From Betaproteobacteria bacterium (GTDB lineage: Bacteria; Pseudomonadota; Gammaproteobacteria; Burkholderiales; SG8-41): 9,407 nucleotides of DNA. Shown one piece after another: positions 1 to 6,346 of this stretch. Where the stretch lies: assembly GCA_021732805.1 (NCBI GenBank), contig JAKFUJ010000070.1, positions 1-9,407 of the forward strand, given 5' to 3'. Position numbers and translations under genes: made by a program. Numbering within the stretch: position 1 is the stretch's first letter; every line of letters starts with the position of its first letter. The notes beneath the pieces are model-generated. The model ran no database searches, was not told the DNA's origin, and saw only the letters and a program-made list of their open reading frames with translations.

Positions 1-671
1 GTGGCATTGAGTTGCAGGCGCTCAAGGCTGCCGCTGATGACGGCGGCGATTTCCGCCGCCTTGCCGCGTACTTTGCCCTGTCCGAGCAGGTTTCCGCTGA
101 GGGCGAACGGCGCCGTGGTATCGGCGCGCATCCTGCCTGAAATGCTCCAGTCAGCGGTGTGCAGACGTGACAGGCTGATTTCGTGCGTCCGTCGTCCGCC
201 GCGGTATTGCGCGCGGACATCAACAACGGCGGGCAATGCATCCACTTCAAGGCGGCCGATTTCAGCATCGGTGACGATCGCGTCAAAAGGCAGGGCAAGG
301 CTCTCCGGTTTCGCTGCTGGCGTGGATGTTGTGGTTTCGTAACGAATGCGCGCCGCTGCGATCCGGTTGACGCGCAGTTCCCCGAGCAGCAGCGACAGTG
401 GTTGCCAGCGCAAAGCGACTTTTTCGGCGTGAAGCCGGAATCCGTCAGCGTTGATCTCCAGTTTATCGATGAAGATTTCACCGGTCAGGGAACCTGTGAC
501 GCCGTCGATGCGCAGGTTGCCCTCAGTGGTCTGCGTTGCCTGCCGGCTGATCCATTGCAATGCGTGGCCGCTGCCGAGCCAGACATAGGCTGCAATCAGC
601 GTCAGGCTGATCAGAAGCGCGCCTGCGATGATGATGCGCCCGGCCCAATGGCGGATGGATAAGCGGTTCAT
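1..671 (-). CDS. tamB: TamB, translocation and assembly module subunit (N-terminal part, cut by window edge)
   Basis: TamB is an inner-membrane-anchored, very large periplasmic protein that works with TamA in outer-membrane biogenesis; the family is also linked to phospholipid transport between the membranes. I translated this frame by hand: it opens with ATG at 671-669 and stays open for 223 codons to the window edge. Residues about 11-33 form one hydrophobic signal-anchor helix after a short basic N-terminus (MNRLSIRHWAGR). The rest is hydrophilic and beta-rich with the alternating pattern of AsmA/TamB proteins, including GNLRIDGVTGSLTGEI at about residues 51-66. Family members usually exceed 1,000 residues, so most of the gene, including the C-terminal DUF490 domain, lies outside. 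The start follows the tamA stop by one base (TGA-C-ATG), which suggests translational coupling. The identity rests on the N-terminal pattern plus the position after tamA, since the diagnostic C-terminus is not visible. Confidence 0.88.
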   Translation of the reverse strand, partial: MNRLSIRHWAGRIIIAGALLISLTLIAAYVWLGSGHALQWISRQATQTTEGNLRIDGVTGSLTGEIFIDKLEINADGFRLHAEKVALRWQPLSLLLGELRVNRIAAARIRYETTTSTPAAKPESLALPFDAIVTDAEIGRLEVDALPAVVDVRAQYRGGRRTHEISLSRLHTADWSISGRMRADTTAPFALSGNLLGQGKVRGKAAEIAAVISGSLERLQLNA

Positions 672-672
672 G

Positions 673-2433
673 TCAGAACCTTGCGCCTATCGTGAAGTGC
701 AGACGAAAGCGGCCGGTTTCCTGTGCGCGTGCAATATCGAAGTTGATCGAGCCGGCGAGGGTATACCAGCGCACGCCGACGCCGTAACCGTAGACCGGAC
801 GGAACCGCGATAACGTGTCTGCAGCATTGCCGGCGTCGACAAATAACGCGCCGCCCCACACTGAAGTGAAATCATGCTGGTATTCGACGCTGGCGACGCC
901 AAGGTATCGTCCGCCGACGATGGCGCCGTTCTGTGCCACGCCCAAAGACTGGTAGGCGTAGCCGCGCACCGATTGGTCACCTCCGGCGCGGAACAGGAAT
1001 TCGTTGGGAATGCCGTCGCGCGCATCGGCCCAGACTGCGCCGAATTCACCGCGCAGGTGGACCCGGTCGGTTTTGCCGAGCGGCTGGATGTAGAGCCCCC
1101 GGCCGTAGCCGCGCACAAAAGAGCGCGTCGACAGCAGCGCCTCGGCAGCGCCGCCCAGTTGCAGGTTGAGCAGATGACCGCGTTTCGGGCGCAGCAGATC
1201 GTCAACACGGCGCCGCGTCCAGGAATAATTGAGGGAGAGGGCCTGGAGATTGTCGACAGGACCTGCCTCGATGGATTGTTCTTCAATCTGGAATTTCAGC
1301 GTCCAGTCGTGTTCCTTTTCCGGTGATTGCCAGGTGCGCCGCGCGGCCAGACTCTGGTTGCTTGTCATCAGGTTTTCAATATCACTGCGCAAGACTTCAG
1401 CACCGATGTGGTTGCGCCAGCCGCTGGCCTCGGGGAGGAAAGCGAGTCCGGTTTCGAGTGTTTGTTTTTTTTCGTCGAGTCGCAGCCGTGCCAGACCCTG
1501 CCATCCGGGCCGCAGTGTGTTGTTGTGAGTGTATGTGGCTTCGCTGCGAAAGCCGCTATCGGTGCTGTAACCGACACCGAGGTCGACTTTCATCGCCGGG
1601 TACTCGACCACGCGCACCACGATCGGTGCGGCGGCAGCTCGCGCGGTATCGGTTTCGACCGTCACCGATGCATTCTGGAAATAACCGCTGCCCTGCAAAG
1701 CAGCCTGGTATTGCAGCACTTCGTCGTAATTGTAACGGGCGCCGGCGGGGATGCGGCTCAGGTTTTCCACGATACTTTGCGGATAACGCTGCAGGCCGTT
1801 GATTTCCAGTGATCCGAAACGGAACAGCGGGCCGCTGTCGATGCGCACGGCGACGGAAACCCTGTCGGTTTGCGGATCAGCTTCCGCTTCGCTGGCGGCA
1901 ATGCGCGCCGCTGGATAGCCGTCAAATTGCAATTCGCGCAACAACGCATCTTTTGCGCCGTCCCAGGTCTCCTGACGGAATGCCGAACCCGGAGGCAGGC
2001 GCCAGGCTCCGATGATTTTCATCCGGTGTACGTTTTCACCGGGGTCGTCGGCAATGGCGCCACCGACGACGATGTCCGCCGTCGAGACTGTCGCTCTCGT
2101 CCCGGTCTTGACGCGCAGCCGTACCACGCCGGCATCCTGATCGCCGGTGCGGCTGACTTCGATCGTCGGCGAAAAATAGCCTTCGGTGGAAAGCAGTTGC
2201 CGGGCATCCCCGGCAGTTCGCGCCACCAGCCGATCGAGCAGTTCGGCATCCACTTCGGGGCGACCGCGATAACGGTAGATATCGAGGTGTTTTTCGAGCA
2301 GCGGCCGCACCTCGCGCGGCGCGTCCAGTTCGATTTGCCAGGAATTTTCTTGAGACTGAGTTGCGGCGCCCGCCGATCCTGCCGAAAGGATCAGCAGGGC
2401 GGCAATGCAGAATGCGACACAGCGAAACATCAT
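673..2433 (-). CDS. tamA: TamA, Omp85-family outer-membrane assembly protein
   Basis: TamA is the outer-membrane partner of TamB and a paralogue of BamA; it helps insert a subset of outer-membrane proteins. The 586-residue product matches the usual family length. It has a signal peptide (hydrophobic residues about 5-20, likely cleavage near AGA-ATQ at 23-24), three POTRA-like periplasmic domains (about 32-110, 113-200 and 203-277) and a 16-strand-type barrel (about 280-586). The Omp85 loop-6 motif is present as QSVRGYAY (residues 487-494, VRGY at 489-492), and the chain ends in phenylalanine (FTIGARF), as expected for a barrel beta-signal. The start is fixed: an in-frame TGA lies two codons before ATG 2433-2431, leaving only that ATG or the next one. 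There is no recognisable Shine-Dalgarno sequence ahead of it. tamB follows after one base, so the two genes form an operon. Confidence 0.93.
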   Translation of the reverse strand: MMFRCVAFCIAALLILSAGSAGAATQSQENSWQIELDAPREVRPLLEKHLDIYRYRGRPEVDAELLDRLVARTAGDARQLLSTEGYFSPTIEVSRTGDQDAGVVRLRVKTGTRATVSTADIVVGGAIADDPGENVHRMKIIGAWRLPPGSAFRQETWDGAKDALLRELQFDGYPAARIAASEAEADPQTDRVSVAVRIDSGPLFRFGSLEINGLQRYPQSIVENLSRIPAGARYNYDEVLQYQAALQGSGYFQNASVTVETDTARAAAAPIVVRVVEYPAMKVDLGVGYSTDSGFRSEATYTHNNTLRPGWQGLARLRLDEKKQTLETGLAFLPEASGWRNHIGAEVLRSDIENLMTSNQSLAARRTWQSPEKEHDWTLKFQIEEQSIEAGPVDNLQALSLNYSWTRRRVDDLLRPKRGHLLNLQLGGAAEALLSTRSFVRGYGRGLYIQPLGKTDRVHLRGEFGAVWADARDGIPNEFLFRAGGDQSVRGYAYQSLGVAQNGAIVGGRYLGVASVEYQHDFTSVWGGALFVDAGNAADTLSRFRPVYGYGVGVRWYTLAGSINFDIARAQETGRFRLHFTIGARF

Positions 2434-2489
2434 TGCGGATCAGGAGGCGCGGTGTGATGCCGGATAGTGGAGCGGGATTTTGTCGCCGG

Positions 2490-2506
2490 ATCCTGCTCAG
2501 CAGGAT
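2490..2506. repeat. 17-bp perfect inverted repeat upstream of tamA
   Basis: ATCCTGCT-C-AGCAGGAT is a perfect palindrome with 8-bp arms around one central base. It lies 57 bp before the tamA start, in the typA-tamA gap. The one-base centre makes an RNA hairpin with full-length arms sterically poor, so a DNA site for a dimeric regulator is the more natural reading. Only one copy is visible and no regulator can be named. Confidence 0.35.
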
Positions 2507-2601
2507 TTCAACCTTCGCGGTTACTCATACAGTCAGCAGTTCCGCAAAAGGTTTGAGCAGCGCGATGCGCAGTGGTTCAGTCTGCCGGGCCGGACTGAGT
2601 G

Positions 2602-2642
2602 AAACTGATACAGTTTTTTACGTGATTCGGTAAAAATTACCG
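2602..2642. repeat. Two adjacent short hairpins after typA
   Basis: Two perfect inverted repeats lie side by side downstream of the typA stop (2660): AAACTG-ATA-CAGTTT at 2602-2616 and CGGTAA-AAA-TTACCG at 2628-2642. The first is followed by a T-run only on the plus strand, the direction opposite to typA. On the minus strand the first repeat is preceded by A-rich sequence and followed by just three T. They may weakly end typA transcription or protect its 3' end, but they do not make a convincing intrinsic terminator, so read-through into tamA remains possible. The 2434-2659 gap otherwise shows no gene. Confidence 0.35.
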
Positions 2643-2659
2643 GTACGCAGCTCATGGCC

Positions 2660-4501
2660 TCAGGCGGCGGTGGCCTGCTCGGATCGGCTGGCGCGTTTGC
2701 GCTCGTGTTCGTTCAGGTAGCGCTTGCGGATACGAATCGACTTCGGCGTGATTTCAACCAGTTCATCATCGGCGATGAATTCAATCGCCGATTCCAGCGT
2801 GACCTGCACCGGCGGCACCAGGCGCACGGCTTCGTCGGTGCCGGAGGCGCGCACGTTGGTCAGCTGTTTGCCCTTGATCGGATTGACGACGAGGTCGTTG
2901 TCGCGGCTGTGGATGCCGATGACGATGCCGGTGTACAGCGGGTCGCCGGGGCTGACAAACATGCGTCCGCGCTCCTGCAGTTTCCACAGCGCATAGGCGA
3001 CCGCGGTGCCGTCTTCGGCGGAGATCAGCACACCGTTGCGGCGTTCTTCCATGTCGGGCTTCATCGGGCCGTAGTCGTCGAATACATGGCTCATGATGCC
3101 GGTGCCGCGTGTCATGGTCATGAAGTCCGACTGGAAGCCGATCAGGCCGCGCGCCGGAATGCGGTAATCAAGGCGTACACGTCCTTTGCCGTCGGATTGC
3201 ATGTCCTGCAGATCGCCGCGACGCGTACCCAGCGCTTCCATCACCGCGCCCTGATTCGATTCATCGACGTCGACCGTCAGCATTTCATACGGTTCCTGCT
3301 TTTCACCGTTGACTTCACGGATCACCACACGCGGCCGTGATACGGCCAGTTCATAACCTTCGCGGCGCATGTTCTCGAGCAGGATGGTCAGGTGCAGTTC
3401 GCCGCGGCCCGAGACTTCGAAGACATCGGCGTCGGCGGTTTCGACGACTTTGAGCGCGACATTGCTCATGATTTCGCGCTGCAGGCGTTCGCGCAACTGG
3501 CGGCTGGTGACAAATTTGCCTTCGCGGCCGGCGAGGGGCGAGGTGTTGACCTGGAAATTCATGGTCAGCGTCGGCTCATCGACTTTCAGCATCGGCAGCG
3601 CATCGAGACTCTCGGGGTCGGCGATGGTGACGCCGATGCCGACTTCATCAATGCCGTTGATCAATACGATATCACCGGCCTGGGCTTCGGTAATTTGTAC
3701 ACGTTCCAGGCCACGGAAACCCAGCACCTGGTTGACCTTGGCCATCACCGGGGCGGAGCCGGGTCCCTTGAGCACGGCGACCGACTGGCCTGGACGGATG
3801 CGGCCGCGGTTGACGCGGCCGATACCGATTTTGCCGACGTAGCTGGAGTAATCGAGCGAGCAGATCTGCAGTTGCAGCGGACCGTCGGGATTATCTTCGC
3901 GCATCGGCACATATTTGAGGATGGCTGCGAACAGCGGATCCAGCGTGCCTTCGCGCACTTCCGGCCCGGTGCCGGCATAACCGTTCAGCGCCGATGCATA
4001 GATTACGGGAAAGTCGAGTTGTGCTTCAGTGGCGCCGAGTTTGTCGAACAGGTCGAAGGTCTGGTTGACCACCCAGTCGGCGCGCGCGCCGGGGCGGTCC
4101 ACCTTGTTGACGACCACGATGGGCTTCAGGCCCAGCGCCAGCGCCTTGCGGGTGACGAAACGCGTCTGCGGCATCGGGCCTTCGACGGCATCGACCAGCA
4201 GCAGCACGCCGTCGACCATCGACAACACGCGTTCGACTTCGCCGCCGAAATCAGCATGGCCGGGCGTGTCGACGATGTTGATCAGGGTGTTTTTCCAGGT
4301 CACCGCGCAGTTTTTGGCGAGAATGGTGATGCCGCGTTCGCGTTCAAGGTCGTTCGAGTCCATCACGCGTTCGGCGATCTGCTCGTGCGCGGCGAAGGTG
4401 CCGGACTGACGCAGCAGTTTGTCGACGAGCGTGGTTTTGCCATGATCAACGTGGGCGATGATGGCGATGTTGCGTAGCGGGCGTTGCTCGGTGGCGGACA
4501 C
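2660..4501 (-). CDS. typA: TypA/BipA, ribosome-associated translational GTPase
   Basis: TypA is a ribosome-binding GTPase of the EF-G/LepA group that supports ribosome assembly and growth under stress, especially cold. With the GTG start the product has 613 residues, close to the usual length of about 600. All G-domain motifs are visible: AHVDHGKT (16-23), RGITI (56-60), DTPGH (78-82) and NKVD (132-135), then YASALNGYAG. Domain II, an EF-G-like domain V (SGRGELHL) and the TypA-specific C-terminus (RASGTDEAVRLVPP and ITPKSIRIRKR) follow. An ATG 84 bp further upstream (4585) keeps the frame open, but its 28 extra residues are unlike TypA and a good promoter element sits inside that stretch. GTG at 4501 has an AAGG ribosome-binding site about 9 nt upstream. 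In many Burkholderiales typA follows truB; here its upstream neighbour is a divergent helicase gene. Confidence 0.97.
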   Translation of the reverse strand: MSATEQRPLRNIAIIAHVDHGKTTLVDKLLRQSGTFAAHEQIAERVMDSNDLERERGITILAKNCAVTWKNTLINIVDTPGHADFGGEVERVLSMVDGVLLLVDAVEGPMPQTRFVTRKALALGLKPIVVVNKVDRPGARADWVVNQTFDLFDKLGATEAQLDFPVIYASALNGYAGTGPEVREGTLDPLFAAILKYVPMREDNPDGPLQLQICSLDYSSYVGKIGIGRVNRGRIRPGQSVAVLKGPGSAPVMAKVNQVLGFRGLERVQITEAQAGDIVLINGIDEVGIGVTIADPESLDALPMLKVDEPTLTMNFQVNTSPLAGREGKFVTSRQLRERLQREIMSNVALKVVETADADVFEVSGRGELHLTILLENMRREGYELAVSRPRVVIREVNGEKQEPYEMLTVDVDESNQGAVMEALGTRRGDLQDMQSDGKGRVRLDYRIPARGLIGFQSDFMTMTRGTGIMSHVFDDYGPMKPDMEERRNGVLISAEDGTAVAYALWKLQERGRMFVSPGDPLYTGIVIGIHSRDNDLVVNPIKGKQLTNVRASGTDEAVRLVPPVQVTLESAIEFIADDELVEITPKSIRIRKRYLNEHERKRASRSEQATAA

Positions 4502-4528
4502 GGGATGGGGCCTTGAAAAAAGGGGCGG

Positions 4529-4537
4529 ATTGTAGCA
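4529..4537 (-). promoter_or_regulatory. Extended -10 promoter of typA
   Basis: Read on the minus strand, TGCTACAAT (4537 to 4529) is an extended -10 element: TG, one base, then TACAAT with five of six consensus bases. The -35 region is poor, which is common for extended -10 promoters. Initiation near 4522 would leave about 20 nt before the GTG start at 4501. The ATG at 4585 would lie upstream of this transcript. Confidence 0.6.
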
Positions 4538-4653
4538 TGCACACTCTGCTATTACCTTGAATTTTTGGACTTTTCCGCGCTTCAATGGATGACTGGGAAA
4601 GCGGCTTTACTCTGCGTAACCGAAAAAACCTAGCTGTTTCCGGCACTTGCAGT

Positions 4654-4659
4654 TATAAT
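4654..4659 (+). promoter_or_regulatory. Predicted -10 box of the helicase promoter (TATAAT)
   Basis: A perfect TATAAT sits 278 bp before the helicase ATG. At a 17-bp spacing the -35 position (4631-4636, TAGCTG) is weak, so an activator may help. An A-rich run (4621-4630) just upstream could act as an UP-like element. Initiation would fall near 4666, giving a leader of about 270 nt. It points away from the typA promoter; the two -10 boxes are about 120 bp apart. Confidence 0.5.
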
Positions 4660-4665
4660 CCGCGC

Positions 4666-4937
4666 ACCTTGCAGTGGCGTTTTAGTGGTTGTGCACTGCA
4701 GGATGCATCTGTCCCTGACCCCTTCGTTTTCAGCTCCCTTCTCTGAAAAGCTGCTTCCGCCACGGTTAGCGACGATACCCGTGCGCCGGTGGCCGTAACC
4801 GTGTCCTTGATGCGGTTCGCCTTGTAGAGCGATGGCATTTCCTGCGCGTTTTGTTGTTTAAGCCGAAAAGCTTCGGCCGCCGCATTGCGGCTGTCGAGCC
4901 ATTGTTCGGTTGATGTGCTTTTAGAAAGTAATCATTC
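4666..4937 (+). promoter_or_regulatory. Long structured 5' leader of the DEAD-box helicase
   Basis: This stretch between the predicted transcription start and the helicase ATG has no convincing gene but many inverted repeats. Stem 1 is 4668-4676 with 4694-4702 (seven perfect pairs plus a wobble and a closing C-G). Stem 2 is 4727-4733 with 4743-4749, with a pyrimidine-only loop. Stem 3 is 4761-4768 with 4796-4803 (CACGGTTA/TAACCGTG, eight perfect pairs closing a 27-nt interior). Stem 4 is 4862-4867 with 4872-4877 (GCCGAA/TTCGGC). Stem 5 is 4879-4883 with 4887-4891. The ribosome-binding site before the ATG is weak (AGAAAG). Long structured leaders are known for some cold-inducible genes, including E. 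coli deaD/csdA and cspA. By analogy this leader may control translation by temperature or by helicase feedback; that role is inference, the repeats are seen directly. Confidence 0.5.
4832..4861 (+). CDS. Possible 9-residue upstream reading frame in the helicase leader
   Basis: ATG at 4832 opens a nine-codon frame (MAFPARFVV) ending in TAA at 4859-4861, just before the GCCGAA/TTCGGC hairpin. A short frame followed by a hairpin resembles a leader-peptide layout. There is no good Shine-Dalgarno sequence, and frames this short occur often by chance. Confidence 0.15.
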   Translation: MAFPARFVV

Positions 4938-6206
4938 ATGTCTTTTGAATCCCTGAATCTCAATCCCGCTCTGGTGCAGGCTTTGGCTGCAGCGGGTTAT
5001 ACCGAACCGACGCCAGTGCAGGCGAAATCGATCCCGCCCGCACTGACCGGCTTCGATTTGATGGTATCCGCGCCCACCGGCACCGGAAAAACAGCGGCTT
5101 TTGTACTGCCTGCATTGCATCGCCTGGCGCTGGCGCCGGCCAAAAACGGCCGTGGCCCGCGTGTGCTGGTGCTGACGCCGACGCGCGAACTTGCATTGCA
5201 GGTGACTGCCGCCGTCGACAAGTACTGCAAATTCATGCGCCACATGCGCACTGGCACGGTACTCGGCGGCATGCCGTACCCGAAACAGCGTCGTCTGCTT
5301 GAGCAGTCGCTCGATGTGCTGGTGGCAACACCCGGCCGGTTGATCGATTTCATCGATCAGGGCAAGGTTGATTTTTCGCGTCTCGAATTGCTGATTCTCG
5401 ATGAGGCGGATCGCATGCTCGACATGGGCTTTATCGAGCCGGTGAAGCGTATCGCTGCGAAAACGCCGGCAACCCGCCAGACCATGCTGTTCTCGGCGAC
5501 GCTGGACGGCAACATTGCGAAACTTGCACGCGAATTGCTGCGCGATCCGCAACGCATCGAAGTGGCGGCCCCTGAACAGAAGCACGAAAACATCGCGCAA
5601 CGCATCCACTACGTCGATGACGGCAGCCACAAGCACCGCCTGCTCGAGCACGTGCTGCGCCAGGAAGGCCAGGCGCAGGTCATAGTGTTCACGGCGACCA
5701 AGCACGGCGCAGACCGTCTGGCGGACAAGCTGTTTCATGGCGGTCACGAGGCCGCGGCTTTGCACGGCAACATGAACCAGTCGCAGCGCAATCGCACTCT
5801 GGCACGGCTGCGCAGCGGCGCGGTGCGTGTGCTGGTGGCCACCGATGTCGCCGCGCGCGGCATCGATGTGGCGAGCATTTCGCACGTCATCAATTTCGAT
5901 CTGCCGAAAGTGGCTGAAGACTACGTGCACCGCATCGGCCGTACCGGTCGCGCCGGTGCAACGGGCACTGCGATTTCTTTTGCGTCTTCGGAAGATGTGC
6001 GTCAACTGAAACAGATCGAGCGTTACATCGGTCGTGCCATCGAGCGCTGGTCCGAGCCCGGGTTTGAAGCGAAAAATCCGATGCGCAGCACGGATGCGCC
6101 GAAGCGTACCGGCCGGCGTCCGCCGCCGGGCGCGCGTCGCGGTGCGCCGCCGGCGCGAGGCGGGTTCCGTTCCGACAACCGGCGCAGTGCCGGCGGTTCG
6201 CGCTAA
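4938..6206 (+). CDS. DEAD-box ATP-dependent RNA helicase (RhlE/SrmB type)
   Basis: This cytoplasmic ATP-dependent RNA helicase probably acts in ribosome assembly or RNA turnover. The 422 residues carry the full motif set: Q motif (PTPVQ, 24-28), motif I APTGTGKT (45-52), PTRELA (81-86), TPGRL (131-135), DEAD (155-158), SAT (186-188), ATDVAARGID (301-310) and HRIGRTGRAG (331-340). A short basic tail rich in Arg, Gly and Pro (about 389-422) can bind RNA non-specifically. The second RecA domain and the segment after it (FTATKHGADRLADKL, then IERYIGRAIERW) look like RhlE. The stretch around motif I (IPPAL then SAPTGTGKT) looks more like E. coli SrmB, so I give no symbol. The ATG at 4938 places the Q motif at the usual distance from the N-terminus. 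It stands alone: typA diverges on the left, and a hairpin plus a new promoter lie on the right. Confidence 0.95.
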   Translation: MSFESLNLNPALVQALAAAGYTEPTPVQAKSIPPALTGFDLMVSAPTGTGKTAAFVLPALHRLALAPAKNGRGPRVLVLTPTRELALQVTAAVDKYCKFMRHMRTGTVLGGMPYPKQRRLLEQSLDVLVATPGRLIDFIDQGKVDFSRLELLILDEADRMLDMGFIEPVKRIAAKTPATRQTMLFSATLDGNIAKLARELLRDPQRIEVAAPEQKHENIAQRIHYVDDGSHKHRLLEHVLRQEGQAQVIVFTATKHGADRLADKLFHGGHEAAALHGNMNQSQRNRTLARLRSGAVRVLVATDVAARGIDVASISHVINFDLPKVAEDYVHRIGRTGRAGATGTAISFASSEDVRQLKQIERYIGRAIERWSEPGFEAKNPMRSTDAPKRTGRRPPPGARRGAPPARGGFRSDNRRSAGGSR

Positions 6207-6264
6207 CCACGGCAGGAGGCCAGTAGCAGTAAAATTTGCTGCGGGATGCAGCATCAGTTGGCAG

Positions 6265-6293
6265 CGACGCGCGACAGTTTTCGCGCGTCGTTT
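6265..6293 (+). terminator. Hairpin terminator after the helicase gene
   Basis: CGACGCGCGA (6265-6274) pairs perfectly with TCGCGCGTCG (6281-6290) around a 6-nt loop, giving a GC-rich 10-bp stem. It is followed by only three T, then GCATGGTTT, so it is a moderate intrinsic terminator at best. A second hairpin, TGCTGC/GCAGCA (6237-6242 with 6248-6253), precedes it. Both lie in the gap between the helicase stop and the next gene. Confidence 0.5.
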
Positions 6294-6300
6294 GCATGGT

Positions 6301-6328
6301 TTAACGGGGCATTCACGGACCATATATT
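6301..6328 (+). promoter_or_regulatory. Predicted promoter of the Bug-type gene
   Basis: TTAACG (6301-6306, four of six -35 bases) and TATATT (6323-6328, five of six -10 bases) are 16 bp apart in a locally AT-rich stretch. Initiation would fall near 6335, leaving about 12 nt before the ATG at 6347. Confidence 0.45.
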
Positions 6329-6329
6329 T

Positions 6330-6341
6330 TTCCTATAGGAA
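6330..6341 (+). promoter_or_regulatory. 12-bp palindrome over the predicted start site and Shine-Dalgarno sequence
   Basis: TTCCTATAGGAA is a perfect 12-bp palindrome. Its right half contains AGGA (6337-6340), the Shine-Dalgarno sequence six bases before the ATG of the Bug-type gene. It covers the predicted transcription start, a usual place for a repressor site. A 4-bp RNA stem with a TATA loop could also weakly mask the ribosome-binding site. The role is inference from position and symmetry. Confidence 0.4.
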
Positions 6342-6346
6342 TCAAT

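Noticed and set aside
2602..2619. Plus-strand terminator (AAACTG hairpin followed by a T-run)
   Set aside because: No plus-strand gene lies upstream that it could terminate, and the stem is only 6 bp and AT-rich. It is kept only as an inverted repeat.
2361..2633. Plus-strand open frame of 90 codons spanning the tamA 5' end and the typA-tamA gap
   Set aside because: No ribosome-binding site or recognisable protein features, and it overlaps the tamA signal peptide region in antisense.
3392..4477. Long plus-strand open frame (361 codons) opposite typA
   Set aside because: It lies wholly inside the well-supported typA gene, and the translated product has no family features.
4932..6323. Long minus-strand open frame (463 codons) opposite the helicase gene
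   Set aside because: It is fully antisense to a gene with every DEAD-box motif. Its protein is rich in His, Gln and Arg with no recognisable domain, as expected from reading GC-rich codons in reverse.
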